A stretch of 64,000 bases of DNA from Bactericera cockerelli. Lineage: Eukaryota > Arthropoda > Insecta > Hemiptera > Triozidae. The notes under the pieces were generated by a model. That model saw nothing but the letters and a program-made list of their open reading frames with translations, was not told the DNA's origin and ran no database searches. Positions 53,673 to 63,705 of this stretch are shown here, in pieces. The stretch lies in the NCBI GenBank assembly GCA_024516035.1, contig CM044965.1, positions 3,221,146 to 3,285,145 of the forward strand, in the 5' to 3' direction. The stretch's first letter is position 1, and every line of letters begins with the position of its first letter. A program made the position numbers and the translations under genes.

Positions 53673-55100
53673 TAGTGGAACCAAGAATGAGGTCAATTCC
53701 TCATTCCAAGAAACTTGATTTTTTTCTAAATAGTTATGGTAAAAAATAATAATAAAATAAACAGGATTAAGAAGCTAGGTAAAAGAATTTGCTTTAAAAA
53801 TATTAAAAACGAGCAAACAATTTTCTTTCCATTTTCATGCAGAATTTAGGAGTTCACAAAATGTTCCTCCTTAAGTTTAGTTCCGTTCATTTCTAATGAA
53901 ATCGGAGGTATTTGTGTTGTTTTTATTAAATAAAATAAAATATTTTTTGCTTCTATTTTTTTTCTTTCTTACACATATCAGTGTTTAAGAGATATTTAAA
54001 CATCAATTTGGACACCCTGTATGCATGCAAAGCAGCTAGAATTGAGACTATTTAGCTGTGACTTATCAGTCCAGAATTTATCTTCGTTTGGCTGTAAGAT
54101 TCTCGGGATGGTATCAGAGTAAATTTTCTTACATGGAGAGATTTACTTTAAGATGCAGGTATTTCACGCAAACAAACCAGGCATGGCCCCAGTGAAATTT
54201 TTGTAGACTCGAGTTTGGCAAATTTTAGTAAAGGCTCTCTACAGGTAATGTTATGATATACAGAGTGAACAAAAGGTCCCGGAACGGATTTTTATTACTA
54301 TACAAATTCGATCAAATTTTATTTTCATGTATACATTTATACATACAAAGAATATTTACAATTATAGAAACAAAACTTGACCAAAGGTGGTGTTAATGCC
54401 TTTCTCTTCTCTTCCGAATTTTCTTCCAATTCTCTTCTATCTTTTTAACGGGTAAAGAAAAATACTTGAGATTTAGTATGTATTAGTTCTAACGCAAGTT
54501 TGTCCATTTTTCGGCGCAATTGTAATTTCTACAGGGTGACCCAAAAATAGTGAAATAGGCACCAATTTTGGATTTTTATATAGAATAAATAAAAATGTTA
54601 AAACCCAGAGTATAATACAAATGATACTTAAAATCAGTGTAATTTTTCATGCTAAATGACGTGGTAGGTTTTTTTTTTCTTTGTTTTTTTTTCCTCTCTA
54701 AAATTTTGTTTTTTCTGGTTCCACTTTGGTTTTTTTCTCCATATTTTACACTCTCATTGTAAAATAATAATAATAATAAATAAATAAATCATTTATTTTA
54801 TATTTTATATATTTTTTTTTTGTTTAGAGAGGACCCATCCTAAGCCATTTTTATTTGGCTTCTAAGATAACAAGTAGGGTTCTCTCTGTTTTTCACAAAA
54901 TGATTTTTCCAATCCCATGCCTGGGCTCGAAGCACGGTCCCCCGACTGGCGGCATCTTGAGAGAGAATACCGTGGCATGGCCGGACTCTCAAATTCGTGA
55001 CTACGGTGTCCTCTCTCCTTGGAGCGAATTTATGCACACGGAATGTTCATTTTGGTGCATCAGGGTCGTTAGCGGGAACGCCAAGAAAAAAGAAAGAAAT
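53673..55100. other. Non-coding DNA
   Basis: AT-rich with poly-T and ATA runs (54670-54830). A diverged TAA-tail retroposon is possible near 54320-54420. Two CAGGGTGNCC-like motifs (54534 and, inverted, 54013) could be MITE ends. No exon recognised. Confidence 0.45.
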
Positions 55101-55104
55101 TCAG

Positions 55105-55380
55105 TCGAACCTACAGATATAAGAGAAACCTGGATATAAGAGAAACCTGGATACAAGAGAAACCTGGATATAAGAGAAACCTGAATACAAGAGAAAACTG
55201 AATATAAGAGAAACCTGGATATAAGATAAACCTGGACATAAGAGAAACCTGGATATAAGAGAACGATTTCCAAGTCAAATTTACCTCTGTATAAGGGAAA
55301 ATAACCTCTTTAAAAGAGAAACCTGTATTTGAGAGAAAAAAATTCCGGTCTATTGAGTTCTCTTACATCCAGGTTCGACT
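55105..55380. mobile_element. MITE with 17-bp tandem repeats grown from its terminal motif
   Basis: The inverted ends CAGTCGAACCTACAGATATA and TACATCCAGGTTCGACTTTA match the element at 22105. At the left end the 17-mer AGAGAAACCTGGATATA is repeated about eight times with CTGAATACA, GATACA and GGACATA variants. Confidence 0.85.
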
Positions 55381-55403
55381 TTACTAAAGTTTATATGAAA
55401 AAG

Positions 55404-55703
55404 TAGTCACCGTGGCAGAGTGAGTTAGCGCGCTAGGCATTGCACGCATGGTGACCTGGGTTCGATCCTCAGCGGAGCAGGAATTTTTCTGCTCTGTACT
55501 TGGATGTTCGGGGTCCACTCATACCTCATGAGGAAAAATGAGTAGTTGCTTAACGACCAGTGGCGGCATTACCAGAGTACAACAAAATAATGTAATAGAA
55601 TAATTCGAAAAAGTAAAGGAGGTTCTTAGTAATTCTGCGCTACCCACAAAAATTGTGAAGTGGCCTTGTGCTTCACCACAAATAAAACCATACATACATA
55701 CAA
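55404..55703 (+). mobile_element. tSINE-D, full length
   Basis: GTCACCGTGGCAGAGTGAGT through GGGTTCGATCCTCAGCGG to GTGCTTCACCACAAATAAAA. It differs little from 50391. Confidence 0.88.
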
Positions 55704-55720
55704 GTTTATATCTTATTAAT

Positions 55721-55850
55721 CACGACCTTCAGTAGCTTGATTCACTTGATCGATAAGGCGCGGGCTTGTAACCTGGAGGTTTGTGGTTCGTATCCCAAGT
55801 TCGGTTTAAAAAAATGACGACAGTGATCAACACAAATTAATATTATAACT
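55721..55850 (+). mobile_element. tSINE-A, diverged, with a short internal duplication
   Basis: CACGACCTTCAGTAGCTTGA is followed by TTCACTTGATCGATAAGGCG: the GCTTGAT motif is doubled. The B box GTGGTTCGTATCCC is changed. Confidence 0.7.
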
Positions 55851-55884
55851 TTTTTTTATATAAAATAATTCAAATGCATTTTAT

Positions 55885-56050
55885 AAATTCATCACTGAAG
55901 TTAAGCAACGTTTAGCAAGGTGAGGACTTCGTGATGCTGGCATTCCGTCCCAACCCAGGCTGGTTGAGGTTAATGTGGCTAGCAGGTTTGTGAGTTTCCT
56001 GCGAATGGAGGGTAACACACACCCCCGTCGTTAAACCCAAATTAAAAAAA
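55885..56050 (+). mobile_element. 5S-SINE-B, 5' truncated
   Basis: It starts inside the 5S part (CACTGAAGTTAAGCAACG), continues GTGAGGACTTCGTGATGCTG and ends GTCGTTAAACCCAAATTAAA with an internal deletion in the tail. Confidence 0.75.
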
Positions 56051-56540
56051 ATCGGACCGTTATTTTTTTGGCAGAAAATGTGCTGAGTCAGTTGCATATT
56101 ATAGTGCCTAGATATAATCGCTTCCTACTTTGACTTTTTTTACACTGTACGTATAATACTTATGAAAAAAAAAAAAAAAAAAAAAAATGTATTCCTATTT
56201 TACAGCAAAACATTGACATTTAGATCGGAAACATTACCTATGCCAATATTTACAGACCATATCAGCCAGACTCACTTCCTTTCTCTTTCTCCGATAAGTG
56301 TTTTACTGCTTTGCAAAAGAAATTTACAATTCATTGACCATGTTTAGCTTCGAGTGATATAAATTTATAGTTCAAAATGTTAAATAAATGTTACACTTGT
56401 AGAAAATTGAAGATTATATCCGCGTAAGGTCGAAGATTATACGACCATTCATCGTTAGGGTTATGTTTGAATGGTCGCCATTAACGCGCAGATTTACAGA
56501 ATATGTTTGAGATCGATACCATCTGATTTATTGGTACTTT
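56051..56540. other. AT-rich non-coding DNA
   Basis: A poly-A run lies at 56165-56187. No exon or repeat family recognised. Confidence 0.4.
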
Positions 56541-56544
56541 TGCC

Positions 56545-56730
56545 AGCCTCCGTGGCGTAACGGTTGTAACCACTGCCAGTAGTCCAGAGATTCCGAGTTC
56601 GATTCCCGGTTGGAGCAGACTTTTCACACAGAAAATTCTGTTTCTTCCAAACACTGTGTTGTATCCTGCAGTCCTGCCTATCCCGTAGTATGCCTCATGA
56701 ATACATGTGTGAATGAATGAGTGAATAAAT
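56545..56730 (+). mobile_element. tSINE-E copy 1
   Basis: The head is GCCTCCGTGGCGTAACGGTT, then AGTCCAGAGATTCCGAGTTC and GATTCCCGGTTGGAGC. The tail contains AATGAATGAGTGAATAAATG. A minus-strand copy of the head is at 62335-62440. Confidence 0.75.
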
Positions 56731-56838
56731 GATCATACCAGTTATTGCTTGATTGTTATAATTTATAACTTCCAAGTTTGGATTTAAAAAATAAAAAAAT
56801 ATCCAGACTCGACTGTATTAAGTATAGCTCAAACTCCA

Positions 56839-57080
56839 TCTTAATATATAAATGTCAAAGTCACTGACTGACTGACCACTGACTGACTGATCATCGCTCT
56901 ACAGCCCAAACCGTAAGTCCTAGGAAGCTAAAATTTGGTAGGTAGCTTTGTCTTATAGTCTAGATGTGCAATAAGACGGGATTTTTCGAAATTCCCACTA
57001 CAACACCTGCCATTGGCGAAAAAGGATTTTTTGCTTTCACGGCCATGCCTCGGCCCGCAAAGCGGGCGACAGCCCGCTAG
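56839..57080 (+). mobile_element. Non-autonomous Helitron, copy 2
   Basis: It starts TCTTAATATATAAATGTC after A, has CACTGACTGACTGACC near the 5' end, and ends GCGGGCGACAGCCCGC plus CTAG before T. It is 242 bp, against 243 bp for the copy at 41612, so the pair are close relatives. Confidence 0.92.
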
Positions 57081-57466
57081 TTAGGTATACGTATACAAGA
57101 TGTTGTATGGTAAAAAATACACTGAGCAGCTTACGTCTAGTCATTAATTTTAAATATCAACCATTTATATTTAGCAATTTGTCCAGGCCCACCCCAGGGT
57201 AAAAGTTATGCAGAATCTACAACAGTATAATACCTTACCGTGTTAATTCGCGAAGTGCTTCAGATTAGCTATACTCTAGTCGTTATAGCTAGTCAGGACG
57301 TTAAAACCAAATAGAATCAATGGACATGAAAGGAGCCTATACATTGGATCTGGGCGTCCATATAATCCTCTCACCACCGTGATTTAGTTACATGTCCCTA
57401 TCTCACGAAAACGGAAAAAAGATATAGTTATAGCATTTTTTAGCTATAACTCTATATCTTAGCTAT

Positions 57467-57729
57467 AACTATTAGCTCAGTGGTTAAGCACTCGCTTGCC
57501 ATGCGGAAGGTCCCGGGTTCGATCCTCCGTGCCGACAAAAATTGTATTCTTAATTTGGTTACAATTGTTTGTAAGGGATATCCAGCACCTAATTGGGAAG
57601 TATTGTGTCACTTCTCGCCCATCAGAGGGGAGGCATACTACGGGATGGGCAGGCTACAACACAGACCACAAGCGTCTACAGTAGCTCCTGTTTCATGGCT
57701 ATGAAATAAAAACGGCTGTGAAACACTCA

Positions 57730-57760
<31 letters not shown>
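57467..57760 (+). mobile_element. tSINE-G, full length
   Basis: TATTAGCTCAGTGGTTAAGC, GCTTGCCATGCGGAAGGTCC and CGGGTTCGATCC form the head. The body has AATTGTTTGTAAGGGATATC, CACTTCTCGCCCATCAGAGG and GTCTACAGTAGCTCCTGTTT. It ends in a T run of about 35. Confidence 0.88.
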
Positions 57761-57766
<6 letters not shown>

Positions 57767-57840
57767 AAGCACTGTTGGACCCACACTAGTCTCTGTAATT
57801 TTTGAGTTCTTGAGCTTTTCACCACTCAAGGCGAAAGTCC

Positions 57841-58068
57841 GCCAGCGTCGATGGCGCGTTGAATGCACCGGTTCTCGAAGGATCGCCGAAGTTAAGCAAC
57901 GTCCAGCGAGGTGAAGACTTCGTGATGCTGGCATTCCGGCCCAACCCACGCAGGGTGAGGTTAATATGGGTAACAGATTTCTGAGTTTCCTTCGAAAGGA
58001 GGGTCAAACTCCCGTCGTGATATGACCATACAGTTGAAAGCGATGTTAAACACAAATTAAAAAAAAAC
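57841..58068 (+). mobile_element. 5S-SINE-B, subfamily 1, full length
   Basis: GCCAGCGTCGATGGCGCGTT, CACCGGTTCTCGAAGGATCG, CCGAAGTTAAGCAACGTCCA and the GTGATGCTGGCATTCCGG tail. This is the best subfamily 1 reference. Confidence 0.88.
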
Positions 58069-58144
58069 AAAGGTAATTATTTTTGGGCCAGACACGGCTG
58101 GTAACGTATCTTACGTCCCCCATACTGTCCATACAGCTCCATAA

Positions 58145-58352
58145 TAACACTCTTTAGTGGAAGGTAACCTCCAGGCGAGGTTAATGCTCAAAGCATTTGC
58201 TACCACCTAACCCTCAGAGTCTTATTCTATTATGTGGTCACAAACTCAAAATTAATTTGCAAATATTCATGCACTGGGTGGGATTCGAACCAACGGATCC
58301 CTATGCTACCTGGATTACCATACTAGCGCGTTAACCACTTGACTACCAGACA
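58145..58352 (-). mobile_element. tSINE-H, full length
   Basis: CACTCTTTAGTGGAAGGTAA, CAGGCGAGGTTAATGCTCAA, GCACTGGGTGGGATTCGAAC and GTTAACCACTTGACTACCAG. It agrees with 33170-33378 in almost every motif. Confidence 0.85.
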
Positions 58353-58386
58353 TACTACTGCGCTGCAGTCAAAATCACCAGTGAGA

Positions 58387-58648
58387 CAGCGTCGATGGCA
58401 CGTTGAATACACCAGTTCTCATTTTGTCACTGAAGTTAAACAACGTCCAGCGAGGCTAGGACTTTGATGAGTGACCGTTCAAATTCGAACCCTCGTCATG
58501 CTGGCTATTCCCGGCTCCACTCAGGTGGGGTGAGCGGGTGAGGTTAAATTGAGCTGCCGGTTTGTGAGTTTCCAGCGAATGGAGGGTAAAACCCCCGTCA
58601 TGATGTGACCATGCAGTTGAAAACGACGTTAAACCCAAATTAAAAAAA
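58387..58648 (+). mobile_element. 5S-SINE-B, subfamily 2
   Basis: CAGCGTCGATGGCACGTTGA, GAAGTTAAACAACGTCCAGC and AGGACTTTGATGAGTGACC keep the later 5S domain. The tail is as in other copies. An AAAATCACCAG sequence stands before it, as also before and after the next copy. Confidence 0.85.
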
Positions 58649-58856
58649 AAATTACCAACAAAAAATTCTGATATTAGAAATCGATTTCAATAAGGAAGTG
58701 TTGATACAATTTTAATATATATTTATTAAACATAAAACATTTCGTCGAAAACTCCAGTTTTTGGAATTGCTCCCAAAAATGAAGCCGCATTTCTCCTCTG
58801 GATTGCCAAGCCAATTAAATAATGTTTGAAATTTAACGGAAGTAAAATCACCAGAA

Positions 58857-59115
58857 GCCAGCGTCGATGGCATGTTGAATACACCGGTTCCCTTCAGAAC
58901 ACCGAAGTTAAGCGACATCCAGCGAGGTTAAGACTTGGATGGGTGACCATTCAAATTTTAATTCTCGTGACGCTGGCTTTTCCCGGCCCCACTCAGGCTG
59001 GGTGAGGTCAATGTGAGTAGCAGGTTTGTGAGTTTCCTGCGAATGGAGGGTAAAACCCCCGTCGTGATATGACCATGGCAGTTGAAAGCGACGTTAAACC
59101 CCACTTAAAAAAAAA
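58857..59115 (+). mobile_element. 5S-SINE-B, subfamily 2, with target duplication
   Basis: It runs from GCCAGCGTCGATGGCATGTT through AGACTTGGATGGGTGACC to GAAAGCGACGTTAAACCCCA and poly-A. It is flanked by AAATCACCAGA on both sides (before 58857 and after 59115), so this insertion is recent enough to keep its target duplication. Confidence 0.88.
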
Positions 59116-59129
59116 AAAAATCACCAGAG

Positions 59130-60145
59130 AGAGACAAAAGATGAAAACCTGAGCTGGTACTGAACTGAAACAGCTCTCCAACACAACCCAGGTACACCGA
59201 ACCCATGTAACCCAGGCAACCGGCTGCCTCAGTCGGTCCTGATAAAGTTACCTGGCCAATATTACCAAGATCTCGAACAAGTTTCAGAGTCAGTGTATCT
59301 TGTGTCGCCGTGCGGAACAAGCGAGCCGAGAATTTTGTGGCCAGTCAATTGAAATTCGTCGATTCAATTATATCGATTTCGAAAAGTTGGTTCGGAAATT
59401 GGTTTTGCCTATTGATTTTATTTTAAAGTGGACGAGAAAAATATTAAAAACTAGTTTAAAAATAAGTTACTAAGTTTTAGTTTTTGAAAATCATCTCCGA
59501 ATTTTCTTTCAAGTGTAAAATCAAACCGTTTTGGACTTTCGGTCGATTACCAATTTTTTGGACAGCTTTTTATTGGATTTTCTGATTTTTTTTTTTTTAC
59601 AAAGTAGTGAACCCCTGAAGTGAATTTTCAGTTTCTTTTTAATCTTGTAATTTTATTTACAAATTCTTGTTAAATTAATTCGTTTTTGATTTATTTATTT
59701 TGTTTTACGAAAAAAGTGGTAACTGTCGGATTTTCAGCCAGCTCAGTTTTACCCGTGAGTTTTTTGTGTTGTGTTTCAAGTGTTAAACGTCTGATTTTTA
59801 CCCATATTACCCGGAGCTCACGGTATATTTGTGCATGTATGTATAATTGTATATTATTCATATACTCTTCAACCACGTAAGAAAATTATTCATTTTTTTA
59901 ATCCCTTATCCAGAAAAGCCTTTCTGAATAAGGGATTAAAAAAATAGCTAAAAAAAAGAAAAGATATCCTGGATGACCATCAAAAGTTTGGTTTAATTTA
60001 AAGTAGACTTTTTTGGACCTCAATTTGGTTCAGTCAATCCCTTATCCAGAAAAGCCTTTCTGAATAAGGGATTAAAAAATGGCTAAAAAAAAAAGATATC
60101 CTGGATGACCATTGCATTATAAATGTTCAAAAAAGGACTATTTTC
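59130..60145. other. Non-coding DNA with a duplicated hairpin
   Basis: A minus-strand open frame (59105-59320) has no family resemblance. The block AATCCCTTATCCAGAAAAGC with CTTTCTGAATAAGGGATT forms a hairpin and occurs twice (59901-59938 and 60037-60075), each followed by GATATCCTGGATGACCAT. The region 59340-59880 is repeat-free and pyrimidine-rich, and could be a 5' UTR or intron, unproven. Confidence 0.5.
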
Positions 60146-60149
60146 TTTT

Positions 60150-60250
60150 TCAACTGCATGGTCATACAGGATGGGGGTTTTACCCTCTATTTGCAGGAAA
60201 CTCACAATCCTGCTAGCCACGTTAACCTTACCCAGCCTGGGTTGATCAGC
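60150..60250 (-). mobile_element. 5S-SINE-B tail fragment
   Basis: CAACTGCATGGTCATACAGG, GGGGGTTTTACCCTC and CCAGCCTGGGTTGATC are the family tail in minus orientation. Confidence 0.65.
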
Positions 60251-61086
60251 CCTATTCATTCCTTACCAAATTTTCCTTTCAATACAAATTTGTCAGTTCA
60301 CAAACTGAAACATTGGTACACATTAAAATTCCTATCAGAATTTTCCTAGTAGCTAATGAAGAAATTAAATCATGAACTTAACGAACAACATAATGCACGA
60401 ATGGTTAATGACCAATTAAGTTCACGATAACAAAATGTAACTGGGAGAGTCATGAGAGATTATTCATAATTTCTTTTCTTTAAACACTAGAAGAAAAAAG
60501 TTGCGAGTTGAATAATATACCTGTGGATTATACCTATGGATATAATATTCAACATATTTTTTTTCTCAACATATATCGCTTTTTCTTTTGACCTCGATTT
60601 TGAAAATAGAAGGGAAAAAAACACTACTAAGTAAAGTTCCCTTTGGTTCAATTTTTGGTTGACAGACTTTTTCAATAATTAAGATAGAATTTTTTATTTT
60701 TTGTTATACAAAGCTTCATTAAATGTACAAATATTTACTTAGTATAAACAATATTTAGATAAGATAAAGAAATAATATATTATTATTATTACTATACAAA
60801 GATTCATTAAATGTTCAAATATTTACATAGTATAAACAATATTTAGCTAAGATAAAGAAACAATATATTGGACAAAAAAGAAATAAAAAATTGAGGGAAT
60901 ATGAATAGCTGCTTTGATGTGAGCAGCGACCAGTGGCGGAATCACAAGCCAAAATAAGATATTAAAGATATGGAAAAGTCCTATAAATTCTGCGCTACCC
61001 ACTTTAATTGTGATGCTTTAAAACATTTTTTTTTTAAATATTTATTTAATATAGATATAACATACAACATAATTATATTATAAAGG
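60251..61086. other. Non-coding DNA with short duplications
   Basis: CATTAAATGT.CAAATATTTAC and AGTATAAACAATATTTAG occur at 60717-60760 and again at 60804-60846, a direct duplication of about 85 bp. A tSINE-D body scrap is at 60895-61015. Confidence 0.5.
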
Positions 61087-61240
61087 AACCGACCTTAGTT
61101 TGATCGCTAAGGCGGCTCGCGGTGGCGGACTTGTAACCTGGAGGTCGGAGGTTCGAGTCCCAAGTTCAGCAAACATTTAGTAAAGCTAGTTTGAGTAGTT
61201 GTGACATCACGAAAGTGATTAACACAAAATATGATAGCTT
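61087..61240 (+). mobile_element. tSINE-A copy
   Basis: ACCGACCTTAGTTTGATCGC, an extra GCTCGCGGTGGC in the head, then GGACTTGTAACCTGGAGGTC and GGTTCGAGTCCC. The standard tail follows. Confidence 0.8.
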
Positions 61241-61261
61241 TTTTCACAACAAAGGAAGGAA

Positions 61262-61402
61262 GCCCGATGGCGCGTTGAATGCACCGGTTCTCGTAGGATC
61301 ACCGAAGTTAAGCAACGTCGAGCGTGGTGAAGACTTCGTGATGCTGGCATTCCTGTCGGACTCAGGCTGGGTGAGGTTAAACCCGTTAAACCCAAATTAA
61401 AA
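61262..61402 (+). mobile_element. 5S-SINE-B, internally deleted
   Basis: The 5S part is intact from CGATGGCGCGTTGAATGCAC to GTGAAGACTTCGTGATGCTG. The tail jumps from GGCTGGGTGAGGTTAA to CCGTTAAACCCAAATT. Confidence 0.8.
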
Positions 61403-61859
61403 AAAGAAAGGAATATAAAATTAAACTAATGTCCTAGGTACCCTAAAAGGGCGGGGTTATTGCGGCACTCTCTTCCACCCAACTTTCGCCCTTCGCCACT
61501 GGCGGCAAAACTAGAAAGGACCTAGAAGATGCAACTGATAAGAGGATTCCTGATAACCAGCTGTCCATACCGATACGGGTTTTGCTATCTCCAGAACTAT
61601 CGGCTATTTGGATCGAATCGATTTGGCTGAACTTATTTTACATGCTGGTAATTGCTGGCTACACGGAATTCCAACGAAAAATTACTCTTCTTTCAAATTG
61701 CTTTCACTTTCCCCACTAGAAAAAACGCAATTTTTTTTTTCTCTAGCGATATTATAAAAAAAAGAACACAGAACTACCGATATTTCTATAGATATAAACA
61801 AATATTATACATATGTATAATGTATACTCTGAAGACCTTTTATAAATTATCATGTTTTT

Positions 61860-61987
61860 GTTGATTACTTTCGTGTTATCACAACTACTCAAACTCGCTT
61901 TACTAAATATTCGCTGAACTTGGGACTTGAATCACCGACCTCCAGATTACAAGTCCGCCGCCTTATTGATCAAGCTACTAAGGATAG
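61860..61987 (-). mobile_element. tSINE-A copy
   Basis: CTTTCGTGTTATCACAACTA, CTCGCTTTACTAAATATTCG and CACCGACCTCCAGATTACAA, ending at GATCAAGCTACTAAGGA. Confidence 0.8.
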
Positions 61988-62154
61988 TGTAGTGTTTAAG
62001 GATAGTGTAGAAAAGGATAATTATTTATCACTTCTTTGGGTACCATATTTATTTGTAGAAATCTTGAATCTATCTACAAATCTACATACAAAATCCGACT
62101 GTTGTGATAAATATCCTGTAAACCGGACTGTATAAACTTTATAAAGTGACTGAT

Positions 62155-62440
62155 TAGTATATTATCTAATCTGTTTGCAGGGTTTTCAGTGAAACCCTAA
62201 CAATTAACACTGTGACCGAATTAGATCTATTGTGACCAGTTGATTCTAGTTGATTGAGATAGATACTCAGGACGGGGGTTTACCCTCCATTCGCTGGGAA
62301 TCGTACCAGCTACCCACAATGCCAGCCTCACGTGTTTGGCGGGAACAGAATTTTCTTCGAAAAGTCTGCTCCAACCAGGGTTCGAACTCGGGATCTCTGG
62401 ACTACGGGCAGTAATCACAACAATTACGCCACGGAGGCTG
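62155..62440 (-). mobile_element. Variant L element followed by tSINE-E head
   Basis: CTGTTTGCAGGGTTTTCAGT and GTGACCAGTTGATTCTAG match 41275. After ATGCCAG, a minus-strand tSINE-E follows (GCCTCCGTGGCGTAATTGTT, AGTCCAGAGATCCCGAGTTC on the complement). Confidence 0.7.
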
Positions 62441-62599
62441 GAAGTGACTGATTAAGCCTATTGAAGACCAATTACTTTCTGAGAGATGACAATTTTTTTA
62501 AATTAAAAGCTTTTATATGTGGTCAAACTATTATAGGTGGTCAAAATCCCAAATGGGAGAATAAATAAAGTGTCATACCTCGGCTTGGTCTTGAATAAT

Positions 62600-62770
62600 T
62601 CTTGTATTACAGAGGTAAATTTGAGCTGGAAATCGTTCTCTTATATCCAGGTTTCTCTTATATCCAGGTTACTCTTATATCAAGGTTTCTCTTATAATAA
62701 GGTTTCTCTTGTATCCAAGTTTCTCTTATAAAGAGGAAATATTTCTCTCTTATCCCATGCTTGTCTCTAG
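62600..62770. mobile_element. Half of an AACCTGGATATAAGAGAA MITE
   Basis: TTCTCTTATATCCAGGTTTC and its variants repeat about six times at 17-bp spacing, the same 17-mer as at 55105 but inverted. No partner end is visible. Confidence 0.65.
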
Positions 62771-63137
62771 TTGATAAATAATTTCTATGATAAAATCATA
62801 AAAATCAGGCAGTTGGTATATTAGATTATAAAAAAAAAACAATAAACCATTCACGCTACATTGATATCTGGACTTCATTATTTAAAATCCAGGGCGACTC
62901 TAATGCCAAAGTCACTCTCTGCCACTTAGCCCTGATTGGTCGATCTGATGGCATACTTTGGGCCTGCCACGCTAATTGTGCTGAATATTTGCATTCCACT
63001 GGTCGCGTTTGATTGCTATCAATATGACCGGGAGGTTGCTCCAACCAATTATTCATCTATTTTATATGTGTTCTTATCAATTGATACTATGAAATGGGAA
63101 CTATGTAAAGAGCACGACTAGCTCAGTGGTAGGTCGG

Positions 63138-63325
63138 TAACCTCCGTGGCTCAGTGGTTAAGAGCATTGGTTGCTGACCCGGAGGTTGCGGGTTCGAATC
63201 CCGGCCGGAGCAGAAAAAAAAAAAAATCTGACCGAGTTTTTCGTTTCCGAAATAGCATGGATGTAAAGGTATGGTGCACTGAAGTAATGCGAAAGCGGTT
63301 CCAGGGCACAATTACGTTAAATAAA
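63138..63325 (+). mobile_element. tSINE-F, full length
   Basis: CCTCCGTGGCTCAGTGGTTA, GGTTGCTGACCCGGAGGTTG and CGGGTTCGAATCCCGGCCGG form a complete tRNA-like head. The body ends TGCGAAAGCGGTTCCAGGGC. Confidence 0.88.
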
Positions 63326-63538
63326 AGCTCAGTAAGGTAATCGCTTGCCATGTGGAAGGTCCTGTGAGTTCGAACACACGAGCCGGCAAAAGTTTGCATT
63401 GTAAATTTGGTTACAGTTGTTTGTAAGGTATACCTTCTGGTGCGCTCGTGTTAACCCAGCACCTAAATGGGAAGTGTTGTGTCACTTCTCGCCCATCAGA
63501 GGGGAGGCATACTACGGGATGGGCAAGCTACAACACAT
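63326..63538 (+). mobile_element. tSINE-G copy
   Basis: AAAGCTCAGTAAGGTAATCG, GTGGAAGGTCCTGTGAGTTC and GGTGCGCTCGTGTTAACCCA, ending at GGGCAAGCTACAACACA. Confidence 0.8.
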
Positions 63539-63539
63539 A

Positions 63540-63705
63540 TCATTATTATTAAATGCTTTATTAGATAAAAAGACATATGTACAATACAAATAATTATTAT
63601 AAAACAATGGAAACAATAAAATGGAAAGAAATAGATAAATACGTATATGTCCTAACTAAAGGGCGGGGTTATTGTCTGTGGCAATCTCTTCCACCCAACG
63701 CAAAC
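63540..63705 (-). mobile_element. TAA-tail retroposon (family I), clean copy
   Basis: CATTATTATTAAATGCTTTA, AAAGACATATGTACAATACA, GTCCTAACTAAAGGGCGGGG and CTCTTCCACCCAACGC. This is the best reference copy. Confidence 0.85.

Noticed and set aside
57841..57960. 5S rRNA gene
   Set aside because: The 5S similarity breaks off before the 3' end and a SINE tail with poly-A follows, as in all other copies.
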